7,345 nucleotides of DNA from Cyanobacteria bacterium UBA7694 (GTDB lineage Bacteria; Cyanobacteriota; Sericytochromatia; UBA7694), in NCBI GenBank assembly GCA_002482705.1, contig DLGM01000109.1, forward strand, positions 1,861 through 9,205, read 5' to 3'. Shown here piece by piece: positions 1 through 5,128 of this stretch (position 1 is its first letter; each line of letters opens with the position of its first letter). The notes under the pieces were generated by a model, which was not told the origin of the DNA, searched no databases, and saw only the letters and a program-made list of their open reading frames with translations. A program made the position numbers and the translations under genes.

Positions 1-183
1 GGTATTGCCGGAACCGATCCCGGTTTTGGGATTATTAGTCAAGGCATGTTAGAGATGTCAAATGTCCGGGTCGCTGATGAAATGATTCGCATGATTGTGT
101 CGATGCGCGCTTATGAGGCTAATTCCAAGGCCATTCAAACCGCGGATGAAATGTTGCAAATTGCCAATAACTCCAAGCGTTAG
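1..183 (+). CDS. flgG: Flagellar basal-body rod protein, C-terminal end (probably FlgG), partial
   Basis: This is the last 60 codons of a gene that enters from the left and stops at TAG 181-183. The segment carries the C-terminal signature of the rod/hook axial family: a QGMLEMSNV stretch, then a helix containing MRAYEANSKAIQTADEML near the end. In this family the C-terminal helix packs with the N-terminal helix to form the coiled-coil inner core of the rod. The tail looks most like FlgG, the distal rod protein, and most like Firmicutes versions ending in ...EMLxxANNxKR; FlgF (proximal rod) shares the same tail and cannot be excluded without the rest of the gene. It is followed by a rod-binding protein gene with no flgH (L-ring) or flgI (P-ring) gene between them, as in many Gram-positive clusters. 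Confidence 0.85.
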   Translation, partial: GIAGTDPGFGIISQGMLEMSNVRVADEMIRMIVSMRAYEANSKAIQTADEMLQIANNSKR

Positions 184-240
184 CGCGCCTTGCTATTTGG
201 GGGCCAATCGGCAATAATACGAGTGGAAACCCGCACACCT

Positions 241-606
241 ATGGATATTGAATCAATCACTGTTGCATCTGCTCTGCCTGCCACCTCTCCTGTTCGGTCG
301 CAGGGCTTTGGTGCTGTCTTTGAGGGGCAATTGCGTAAGGCCGCACCGGTGGCCAACGAAGAAATCCGTCAAGCCACCGAGGATTTGGAAGCCTTTATGC
401 TGACCCAAATGCTGGCGCAAATGCGCAAGACATTGCCCGGTGACAGCCTGTTTGGCAACTCCCAGACCCAGGCGCTGTATGAAAGTATGCTCGATGAATC
501 CTTGGGGCGTCAGTTGGCCCAGGGGCGCGGTATGGGGCTGGCTACGATGTTATATCAGCAGATGCAGCCACAGGTTGCGAACACCCTCACCGAGATTGAA
601 GGTTAG
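241..606 (+). CDS. flgJ: Stand-alone FlgJ-type rod-binding protein
   Basis: This 121-residue protein corresponds to the N-terminal rod-binding domain of FlgJ, which acts as a scaffold or cap for rod assembly in the cell envelope. Visible family marks are a helix with EDLEAFMLTQML, an MRKTLP segment, a LFG turn, then YESMLDESLGRQLAQG and the C-terminal GMGLATMLYQQM. The C-terminal muramidase domain of enterobacterial FlgJ is absent, as is usual in Firmicutes and alphaproteobacteria, so another enzyme would have to open the peptidoglycan. I chose ATG 241. In-frame GTG 223 and TTG 190 would add 6 or 17 residues, but neither has a clear ribosome binding site, and TTG 190 lies in a weak hairpin (TTGC 190-193 with GCAA 211-214). 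ATG 241 itself has only a poor GAGTGG 15-20 bases upstream, so the start is uncertain. The stop is 5 bases before fliM. Confidence 0.85.
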   Translation: MDIESITVASALPATSPVRSQGFGAVFEGQLRKAAPVANEEIRQATEDLEAFMLTQMLAQMRKTLPGDSLFGNSQTQALYESMLDESLGRQLAQGRGMGLATMLYQQMQPQVANTLTEIEG

Positions 607-611
607 CGGCT

Positions 612-1619
612 GTGGCCAAGAGCGGTGAAGTGCTTTCTCAGGACCAAATTGATGTCCTGTTAACGGCCATTGACGGCCCGCCTACGCCGCATCATCAGGT
701 GACGGTCAACCATCTCAAAGAAAAAAATGCCGATGTGCGTGTCTACGACTTTAAACATCCGGCCAAATTTTCTCGCGATCATATCCAAACGCTGTATGCC
801 ATTCACGAGGGGTTTGCCCGGCTGTTTAGTACCCAACTGACCACACAAATGCGTTTGGCGGTACAAATTGATGTGGCCTCGGTCGATCAGCTGACCTATG
901 AAGAGTTTATGCGCTCAATTACCAACCCCACCGTGGTGGCGATCTTTGAGCTATTGCCCCTTGAGGGCAATATCCTGTTTGAGTTTACGCCCAATACCGC
1001 GATTTCCATGATCGATCGCCTGTTGGGGGGGCCGGGCCGCGCCATGGGCAAGGCCCGCGAATTGACCGATATCGAACAGACCCTGATGAACTCGGTGATC
1101 AAGCGCGGGATTCCCTGTCTGCGGGAAACCTGGAAAAACATTGTCCCGGATCTCAACCCGCTGCTGCAAACCATTGAAACCAACCCGCGTTTTGTGCAAA
1201 TTGTCGCTCCCAGTGACAGCGTGGTGGTCGTCTCCTTTGAAATCCGCATTGGTGAAAACCAAGGTTCCATGCGTTTGTGCCTGCCTTATCCAACCATTGA
1301 ACCCGTCATTTCGCGCATGAGTAGCCAATTTTTTATTGCCAATGCCACCCGCCGGGGGGAAACCCCCAAAGTCGAGGAAGAGTTGCGCCGCTCGATGGAG
1401 CATGTGGAAGTGCGCATGGCGCTGTTGTTGGGTTATGCCGATATTACCGTGCGCGATCTGGTGCAATTGCAGCAGGGGGATGTGGTGGTGCTCAATACCA
1501 CCATTCATCACGACTTACCGATCATGGTCGAACAAAACTGTAAATATCTCGGGCGGCCCGGCACCCTGAACCGCCGTATGGCGGCCCAAATTACTGAAAT
1601 TGTAGAAGAGGATAACTGA
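612..1619 (+). CDS. fliM: Flagellar motor switch protein FliM
   Basis: FliM is the middle component of the C-ring. It links FliG to FliN/FliY and receives CheY-P. The 335-residue protein has the full family layout: an N-terminal CheY-P-binding peptide (LSQDQIDVLL, residues 8-17), a linker, a CheC-like middle domain (about 45-240) that carries the FliG-contacting GGPG loop at 139-142, and a C-terminal SpoA/FliN-like domain (about 262-330; VEVRMALLLG, VVVLN, GRPG). Length is normal. The middle domain is not expected to be a phosphatase, and I see no E-x2-N site in it. The start is GTG 612 with GAAGG at 598-602, which overlaps the end of flgJ. A 1-base gap to fliY implies tight translational coupling in a flgG-flgJ-fliM-fliY unit. 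Confidence 0.97.
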   Translation: MAKSGEVLSQDQIDVLLTAIDGPPTPHHQVTVNHLKEKNADVRVYDFKHPAKFSRDHIQTLYAIHEGFARLFSTQLTTQMRLAVQIDVASVDQLTYEEFMRSITNPTVVAIFELLPLEGNILFEFTPNTAISMIDRLLGGPGRAMGKARELTDIEQTLMNSVIKRGIPCLRETWKNIVPDLNPLLQTIETNPRFVQIVAPSDSVVVVSFEIRIGENQGSMRLCLPYPTIEPVISRMSSQFFIANATRRGETPKVEEELRRSMEHVEVRMALLLGYADITVRDLVQLQQGDVVVLNTTIHHDLPIMVEQNCKYLGRPGTLNRRMAAQITEIVEEDN

Positions 1620-1620
1620 C

Positions 1621-2727
1621 GTGGCCCTATCACAGGAACAGATCAATGCCCTGCTTGAGGGCACCGGCACCTTTGATCCTCCCGCGGCTCCGGCGGGGGC
1701 CGGGAGCGCAATTCCCGCAGCAGAAGAGTCTTTTTTTCGGCAACTGGCCACTGTGGCTATGGAGGCCGGAGCGGTCGCTATTTCCCAGGCTTTGGGTAAA
1801 AATGTGCACATTCACCAGCCCCAGGTTTCGACCCCGGTTTTGGCACAGTTACAGCAAGAGCTCAATACCTCGCAGGTGCTGATCCGCACGGGTTATGTGC
1901 TGGGGGGCCAAGAACTGGAATCGATTTTGCTGGTCAAAGACTATGATGTGGCCGTGATCTTTGACATTTTAATGGGCAAAGATGGGCGCAATCCCGATTT
2001 AGAAATCAGCGATTTGCAAATCAGTGCGATTGGCGAAGTCATGAACCAGTTAATGGGGGCGGCAGCAACGGCACTTTCCAAAGAATACAATACCAAAGTG
2101 GCGATGAAACCTCCTGCCAGTGAGCTGCTAGAGGCGGCCAATACCAGTGCATTCCCGCGCGAGTTTCAGGGTAAACCCCTGATGGCCCTCAAATTTAACC
2201 TCATGATTGAGGGGATCTTGGACAGTGAACTCTACGAGTTGCGAGCCTTGGATACGGCTCACAGTTTAATGGGTTTATTAACGGGCAAGGTTGCGGTGGC
2301 TCCCCCGGCTCCGGTGGCTCCGCCCGCGCCAGTGGCTGCGGCCAGTGCGGCGAGTGCATCCCGTCCGGTGGTGGGCGGCAGCACTGCGGCTGCGGGGCCG
2401 TCGGGAGTGAGTGTGCGTCCGGCTGAATTCAGCCCCCTCAGCATTGGCTCTGCTGCGCCCAGTGATGCCAGTCTCGATATGATTATGGATATTCCCCTGC
2501 GGGTCACGGTCGAATTGGGGAGTTCGCGCCTCAAAATCAAGGATGTGCTCGATTTGACCAAGGGCTCGGTGGTTGAACTCAACAAGTTGGCCGGGGAACC
2601 TGTCGACCTGCTGGTTAACGGTAAACTGATGGCCAAAGGAGAGGTCGTGGTGATTAGCGAAAACTTTGGTTTGCGCATTACCGAAATTCTGGGACAGTCA
2701 GACCGGATCAATAATTTAAGGCTCTGA
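1621..2727 (+). CDS. fliY: Flagellar motor switch phosphatase FliY (CheC-like plus FliN domain)
   Basis: FliY is a C-ring protein that, in Bacillus and Thermotoga, both builds the switch and dephosphorylates CheY-P. The order in this 368-residue protein is: a CheY-P-binding peptide (LSQEQINALL, residues 3-12), a CheC-like domain (about 37-220), a Pro/Ala/Ser linker (about 224-285) and a C-terminal SpoA/FliN domain (about 287-365, with IPLRVTVELG, GSVVEL and GLRITEIL). The CheC-family site S/D-x3-E-x2-N-x22-P is exact in the second half (S135, E139, N142, P165). In the first half the same spacing is kept (S37, position 41, position 44, P67), but the catalytic E and N have become Q41 and T44. 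One intact active site is therefore predicted. The GTG start has GAGGA at 1608-1612, 8 bases upstream. The C-terminal part alone would be called FliN. Confidence 0.95.
   Translation: MALSQEQINALLEGTGTFDPPAAPAGAGSAIPAAEESFFRQLATVAMEAGAVAISQALGKNVHIHQPQVSTPVLAQLQQELNTSQVLIRTGYVLGGQELESILLVKDYDVAVIFDILMGKDGRNPDLEISDLQISAIGEVMNQLMGAAATALSKEYNTKVAMKPPASELLEAANTSAFPREFQGKPLMALKFNLMIEGILDSELYELRALDTAHSLMGLLTGKVAVAPPAPVAPPAPVAAASAASASRPVVGGSTAAAGPSGVSVRPAEFSPLSIGSAAPSDASLDMIMDIPLRVTVELGSSRLKIKDVLDLTKGSVVELNKLAGEPVDLLVNGKLMAKGEVVVISENFGLRITEILGQSDRINNLRL
2296..2331 (+). repeat. Two tandem 18-bp units in the fliY linker
   Basis: Two adjacent 18-bp units (2296-2313 and 2314-2331) each encode Val-Ala-Pro-Pro-Ala-Pro, and a degenerate third begins with GTGGCT at 2332. 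They differ mainly at third codon positions, so the protein repeat is kept while the DNA has drifted. They lie in the flexible linker between the CheC-like and FliN domains, where length variation by slippage is likely to be tolerated. Confidence 0.7.
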
Positions 2728-2728
2728 A

Positions 2729-2757
2729 TTGCTTAAGGCTAGTCTCTCTGTTAGAAT
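2729..2757 (+). promoter_or_regulatory. Sigma-70-type promoter for cheY and downstream genes
   Basis: TTGCTT at 2729-2734 and TAGAAT at 2752-2757 are separated by exactly 17 bases. The -10 matches TATAAT at 5 of 6 positions; the -35 keeps TTG. It starts 2 bases after the fliY stop, so transcription would begin near 2764 and give a leader of about 125 nt before cheY. This would provide cheY-fliO-orf-fliA with transcripts beyond those reading through from the fliM-fliY genes. It is inferred from sequence only. Confidence 0.55.
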
Positions 2758-2783
2758 ACCTAGTGAGATTGGGCCTCAGTCTC

Positions 2784-2830
2784 CGGGATATTCCCGCATA
2801 TCCCCGCTGCTGACACACTTTTAAGCGGGA
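2784..2830 (+). promoter_or_regulatory. Potential structured leader (hairpins or pseudoknot) before cheY
   Basis: GGGATAT (2785-2791) pairs with ATATCCC (2798-2804), enclosing a 6-base loop TCCCGC (2792-2797). That loop is fully complementary to GCGGGA at 2825-2830, which would make a pseudoknot. Competing pairings are CGGGA 2784-2788 with TCCCG 2792-2796, and CCCGCT 2803-2808 with AGCGGG 2824-2829. No T-run follows, so it is not an intrinsic terminator. It sits between the putative promoter and the cheY start. No known riboswitch class is recognised. Confidence 0.3.
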
Positions 2831-2890
2831 GAGTTACCTCTAGAGAAAGGTTATGGCCGACCCCGAAAGGATCAAGCCTGAGACACAACT

Positions 2891-3253
2891 ATGGCAGCAA
2901 GAATTCTCGTCGTCGATGATGCCGCCTTTATGCGGATGATGATTCGTGACATTCTCGTCAAAAATGGCTACGAAGTAGCTGGGGAAGCCGCCAACGGCAA
3001 CGAAGCCGTGGTCAAGTACCAAGAACTGCGCCCGGACGTTACCACCATGGATATCACCATGCCTGAAATGGACGGCATTACCGCTGTACGCGAAATCCGC
3101 AAAATTGACCCCAATGCCCGCATTATTATGTGCAGCGCCATGGGGCAACAGGCAATGGTCCTCGATGCGATCCAGGCCGGTGCCCGCGATTTTATTGTCA
3201 AACCCTTCCAAGAAGACCGGGTCATTGACGCGATTAAAAAGGTTCTTCGCTAA
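2891..3253 (+). CDS. cheY: Chemotaxis response regulator CheY
   Basis: CheY is a single-domain response regulator. When phosphorylated by CheA it binds the N-terminal peptides of FliM and FliY and changes motor behaviour. The 120-residue protein is a complete receiver domain: acidic pair D9/D10, phospho-acceptor D54 in TMDITMPEMDG, the Thr/Ser switch position as S82, and conserved K104 in KPF. It resembles Bacillus CheY closely and has no output domain. Start ATG 2891 is firm, since an in-frame TGA lies 12 bases upstream, at 2879-2881. Its ribosome site is weak (TGAGA at 2879-2883), and a 28-codon ORF from ATG 2853 overlaps the start in another frame. Placement right after fliM-fliY matches the Bacillus fla/che operon. 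Confidence 0.97.
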   Translation: MAARILVVDDAAFMRMMIRDILVKNGYEVAGEAANGNEAVVKYQELRPDVTTMDITMPEMDGITAVREIRKIDPNARIIMCSAMGQQAMVLDAIQAGARDFIVKPFQEDRVIDAIKKVLR

Positions 3254-3278
3254 GGCGAGCACCTTTGCCGGTGTCGCT
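3254..3278 (+). promoter_or_regulatory. Hairpin enclosing the fliO ribosome site and start codon
   Basis: GCGA-G-CACC (3255-3263, one bulged G) can pair with GGTGTCGC (3270-3277), leaving loop TTTGCC (3264-3269). A G-T wobble at 3254/3278 may extend it. The ribosome-binding bases GGCGAG (3254-3259) fall in the left arm and the TTG start (3265-3267) in the loop, so folding would mask fliO initiation unless ribosomes finishing cheY open it. There is no U-tract, so it is not a terminator. Confidence 0.35.
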
Positions 3279-3597
3279 GTCAGAGCAAGCACTTCAGGGG
3301 ACTCTGTCCACCACTGCCCTCCTTGAGCTTTTGTTAAAGTTGGGGGTTGTGGTGGGGTTGGTTTATCTCTCTGCTTGGGCTTGGCGCCGTTGGGGCGGCA
3401 AATCCCCGGTTTTAGCCTGGAATTCGCCTTTGGCCCAAACGCCTTTACGGGTTGTGCAAGTGCAGCGTTTGACCGCTCAGCATACGGTGCACCTGCTCGA
3501 ACTGGAAGGACGGCGTCTGCTGGTGGCCACCAGCCCCCAAGGGACACAGCTTTTATCCGAATGGCCCAGTAGTTCAGGAGACACGCCCGATGTCTGA
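3265..3597 (+). CDS. fliO: Flagellar biosynthesis protein FliO
   Basis: FliO is a small bitopic membrane protein that helps assemble the FliP core of the flagellar type III export gate. The 110-residue product has a hydrophobic segment at about 18-40 followed by Arg-Arg (41-42), and then a small soluble domain (about 60-100). That domain shows the family pattern: LRVVQVQRL, a short turn, HLLELEGRRLLVATS, and a closing GTQLLSEW. Sequence conservation in FliO is low, so the call rests on this pattern, length and position after cheY, where Bacillus also has it. I chose TTG 3265 because GGCGAG at 3254-3259 is 5 bases upstream; GTG 3271 is the alternative. Its usual partners fliP, fliQ and fliR do not follow, which is unusual. 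The stop overlaps the next gene by 8 bases. Confidence 0.8.
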   Translation: MPVSLSEQALQGTLSTTALLELLLKLGVVVGLVYLSAWAWRRWGGKSPVLAWNSPLAQTPLRVVQVQRLTAQHTVHLLELEGRRLLVATSPQGTQLLSEWPSSSGDTPDV

Positions 3598-3889
3598 AGA
3601 AATCGCCACAACTTGGGTGTTTCGCCTCTTGATGGGGGCGGTGTGCGCCTGTATTCTGATGGCTTGGGGCGCAGGGGCTTTGCCCCAGGAGTTGGTGGCA
3701 CGGGTCTGTCTGTGCACCACCCTATTGTTATTGGTGGCCCTCCTTTGGCAGCGATTATTGCCGTTGTGGCAGATGCCGGTGCGTGAAGTGCCGCCCGTCG
3801 AAAAGGTGGAGGTGGCTCTCGATCCTCCGGTCCAAGGGCTCACCCCTCATCCGGGGACAACTTCTTTGCCAACCCACCCTGGGGTATAA
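3590..3889 (+). CDS. Unrecognised small two-helix membrane protein
   Basis: I do not recognise this 99-residue protein. It has two hydrophobic segments, at about 11-31 and 36-57, joined by a very short loop (LPQEL), which suggests a helical hairpin. A polar, proline-rich tail (about 62-99) follows, with an acidic/basic EKVEVALD stretch and several Pro-His and Pro-Thr pairs. No catalytic or metal site is visible. It is very likely real: ATG 3590 has AGGAG at 3576-3580, 9 bases upstream, it overlaps the fliO stop by 8 bases, and it ends 9 bases before fliA in the same reading frame. Lying where fliP would be expected, it could be a flagellar export or motor accessory protein, or a membrane partner of FliA, but this is inference from position. 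It does not resemble FliP, FliQ or FliR. Confidence 0.75.
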   Translation: MSEEIATTWVFRLLMGAVCACILMAWGAGALPQELVARVCLCTTLLLLVALLWQRLLPLWQMPVREVPPVEKVEVALDPPVQGLTPHPGTTSLPTHPGV

Positions 3890-3890
3890 T
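3885..3890 (+). promoter_or_regulatory. Perfect -10 box (TATAAT) just before fliA
   Basis: TATAAT at 3885-3890 overlaps the stop codon of the upstream gene and ends 8 bases before the fliA ATG (3899). Transcription would start at about 3896-3899, giving a leaderless or nearly leaderless fliA mRNA. The -35 is weak: TTCTTT at 3862-3867 gives a 17-base spacer but matches TTGACA poorly, and TTGCCA at 3866-3871 is too close. GGGG (3881-3884) and CCCC flank it as a short inverted repeat. Confidence 0.4.
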
Positions 3891-3898
3891 GCCCCCGT

Positions 3899-4663
3899 AT
3901 GCACAGGGAAAAAGCAAGTTCGGCACAGCTGGGTGCTTGGTGGGATGCCTGGCAGCTCCAGGGTGATCGCTCCGCCCGTGAACAGTTGTTGCTGCACTAC
4001 CTCTATTTGGTCAAGTATGCAGTGGGACGTATGCTGGTCACGTTACCGCCCCATCTGGATGGTGATGATCTGATTGGTTATGGCCTCATGGGTCTGATTC
4101 AATCCCTTGAAAAATACGATCGCGATCGCAAGGTTAAATTTGAAACCTTTGCCATGACCCGCATTCGTGGGGCCATTCTCGATGAACTACGGGCCCAAGA
4201 CTGGATGCCCCGTTCCTTGCGGCGCAAAGCGCGGGAAATTGAGCAGGCGATCCATGGGATTGAGCAGCACAAAGGGAGCCCAGCAACGGAAGCGGAAATT
4301 GCCGCTGCGCTGGCAATCAGCCCCCAGGAACTTCAGAACGTGTTAAGTGATACGGCTTATCTGGTGGTGTCGCTGGACTATTTGTTATCTGCTGACAGCA
4401 GCACGTTGGGGACCCTGGATATTCCCGATGACCTCAGCCACACTGCGGCGGAACGTTTGCAAGGAGAAGCGGTACAACAGGCGTTACAAGCGGCTATTCA
4501 GGGTTTGCCCGAACGCGAACAACGTCTGGTCAGTCTCTATTATTATGAGGGGCTGACCATGAAAGAAATTGGGCGTGTGCTGCAGGTGACCGAAGCGCGG
4601 GTCTGTCAGTTGCATGCCCAGAGCGTACTGCGTCTGCGGGCGCGTATGCAATCACTATTTTAA
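3899..4663 (+). CDS. fliA: RNA polymerase sigma-28 factor FliA/SigD (motility)
   Basis: FliA directs RNA polymerase to late flagellar and chemotaxis promoters. The 254-residue protein has the family layout: region 1.2/2 (about 14-100) with AREQLLLHYLYLVKYAVGR, LPPHLDGDDLIGYGLMGLI, KFETFAMTRIRGAILDELR and DWMPRSLRRKAR; region 3 (about 105-160); and region 4 (about 200-252) with LPEREQRLVSLYYYEGLTMKEI and a helix-turn-helix ending in TEARVCQLHAQSVLRLRAR. Length is typical. ATG 3899 is the earliest possible start, since an in-frame TAA lies 12 bases upstream, and it restores the expected N-terminus. No ribosome binding site is visible; TGGGG (3880-3884) is 14 bases away. A perfect TATAAT lies just upstream. 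The anti-sigma factor FlgM is not in the window. Confidence 0.96.
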   Translation: MHREKASSAQLGAWWDAWQLQGDRSAREQLLLHYLYLVKYAVGRMLVTLPPHLDGDDLIGYGLMGLIQSLEKYDRDRKVKFETFAMTRIRGAILDELRAQDWMPRSLRRKAREIEQAIHGIEQHKGSPATEAEIAAALAISPQELQNVLSDTAYLVVSLDYLLSADSSTLGTLDIPDDLSHTAAERLQGEAVQQALQAAIQGLPEREQRLVSLYYYEGLTMKEIGRVLQVTEARVCQLHAQSVLRLRARMQSLF

Positions 4664-4674
4664 AAGAGGAACCG

Positions 4675-4998
4675 ATGTTTATTGTCATCAATCGCCTGTC
4701 CGTAAAACCCGAATTTGCTGATGCGGTAGCGGCGGCATTTTTAGAGAATTATGGCGGTATTGACGCTGTCCCCGGCTTTTGTGGCTTCCGTTTTTTGCAT
4801 CCTGAAGACCCGGCAACCACGCCTTTTGTGGTTGAAACCGCTTGGCAGAGCCCTGAGGCCTTTGAGGGCTGGAAGCAGTCTCCCCACTTTCGTGCCAGCC
4901 ATGCCGGGATGGGGCAATTCCGCGACGCTTTTTATGCCCCGCCCCAGATGCAGACCTACCGTTTGGCAGCAGATATCCCACTGACGAACGCTCATTGA
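4675..4998 (+). CDS. IsdG/HmoA-type heme-degrading or ABM-domain monooxygenase
   Basis: This 107-residue protein is a single ABM (antibiotic biosynthesis monooxygenase) ferredoxin-like domain, a fold that works as a homodimer in the cytoplasm. The heme-oxygenase subgroup uses an Asn-Trp-His triad (N7, W67, H77 in Staphylococcus aureus IsdG). Here N6, W66 and H76 occupy the same spacing, inside the typical stretch WQSPEAFEGWKQSPHFRASH, so opening of heme with release of iron is the best guess. Other ABM proteins oxidise quinones or have no known substrate. The ATG has AGAGGA (4665-4670) 4 bases upstream, and the gene starts 11 bases after fliA, so it is probably co-transcribed with the sigma factor. 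No heme importer or siderophore gene is nearby. Confidence 0.88.
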   Translation: MFIVINRLSVKPEFADAVAAAFLENYGGIDAVPGFCGFRFLHPEDPATTPFVVETAWQSPEAFEGWKQSPHFRASHAGMGQFRDAFYAPPQMQTYRLAADIPLTNAH

Positions 4999-5023
4999 TT
5001 TAGCGTGTAAATGAGCTAAATTT
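4990..5023 (+). terminator. Possible weak terminator after the monooxygenase gene
   Basis: Two alternative stems overlap the stop codon: GCTCATT (4990-4996) with AATGAGC (5010-5016), and ATTTAGC (4998-5004) with GCTAAAT (5015-5021). The second is followed by TTTCATCTTT. The stems are A/T-rich and the T-run is short, so termination would be inefficient. The position fits the end of the fliA-containing unit before kup. Confidence 0.3.
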
Positions 5024-5097
5024 CATCTTTAAAGGCTGTATTGTTAAAAATGGGTGACTTTTGTTTTTGACCCCTCTAGGCCCCTGAGCTTTTGTGT

Positions 5098-5103
5098 TAG
5101 AGT
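5098..5103 (+). promoter_or_regulatory. Candidate -10 element for kup
   Basis: TAGAGT at 5098-5103 (in GTTAGAGT) matches TATAAT at 4 of 6 positions and would give a leader of about 20 nt before kup. The only good -35-like hexamer, TTGACC at 5067-5072, is 25 bases away, which is too far for standard sigma-70 spacing. If TTGACC is real, the -10 at 17 bases would be the poor TTTTGT (5090-5095). The call rests mainly on position and on resemblance to the elements before cheY and the lipoprotein gene. Confidence 0.3.
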
Positions 5104-5128
5104 GAGTGGCACTTAGGAATTCAGGGGT

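Noticed and set aside
184..240. A longer FlgJ-like protein starting at TTG 190 or GTG 223
   Set aside because: Neither codon has a ribosome site at a good distance, TTG 190 sits in a weak hairpin, and the added residues do not resemble the family N-terminus. It is not fully excluded.
1437..1444. GCCGATAT, identical to a sigma-28 (FliA/SigD) -10 element
   Set aside because: It lies within fliM coding sequence and no TAAA-like -35 is found about 15 bases upstream.
951..1511. Minus-strand open frame of 186 codons opposite fliM
   Set aside because: The codons opposite are strongly constrained FliM codons, and the product is rich in His, Gln and Asn as expected for an antisense shadow.
2728..2890. 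Intrinsic terminator between fliY and cheY
   Set aside because: Several G/C stems exist, but none is followed by a run of Ts; the region is better explained as promoter plus leader.
2840..3547. Long minus-strand open frame (235 codons) opposite cheY and fliO
   Set aside because: It is antisense to two well-supported genes, has no ribosome site or family resemblance, and reads as composition-driven low-complexity sequence.
4117..4129. Palindrome CGATCGCGATCG containing GCGATCGC, the HIP1 motif abundant in many Cyanobacteria
   Set aside because: It is the only copy seen in 7.3 kb, lies within conserved fliA codons (Asp-Arg-Asp-Arg), and one copy is no evidence for HIP1 enrichment or for a cyanobacterial host.
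4999..5128. A c-di-AMP (ydaO-type) riboswitch controlling kup
   Set aside because: The gap is only 130 nt, the likely transcription start leaves about 20 nt of leader, and no conserved core of that class is recognisable.
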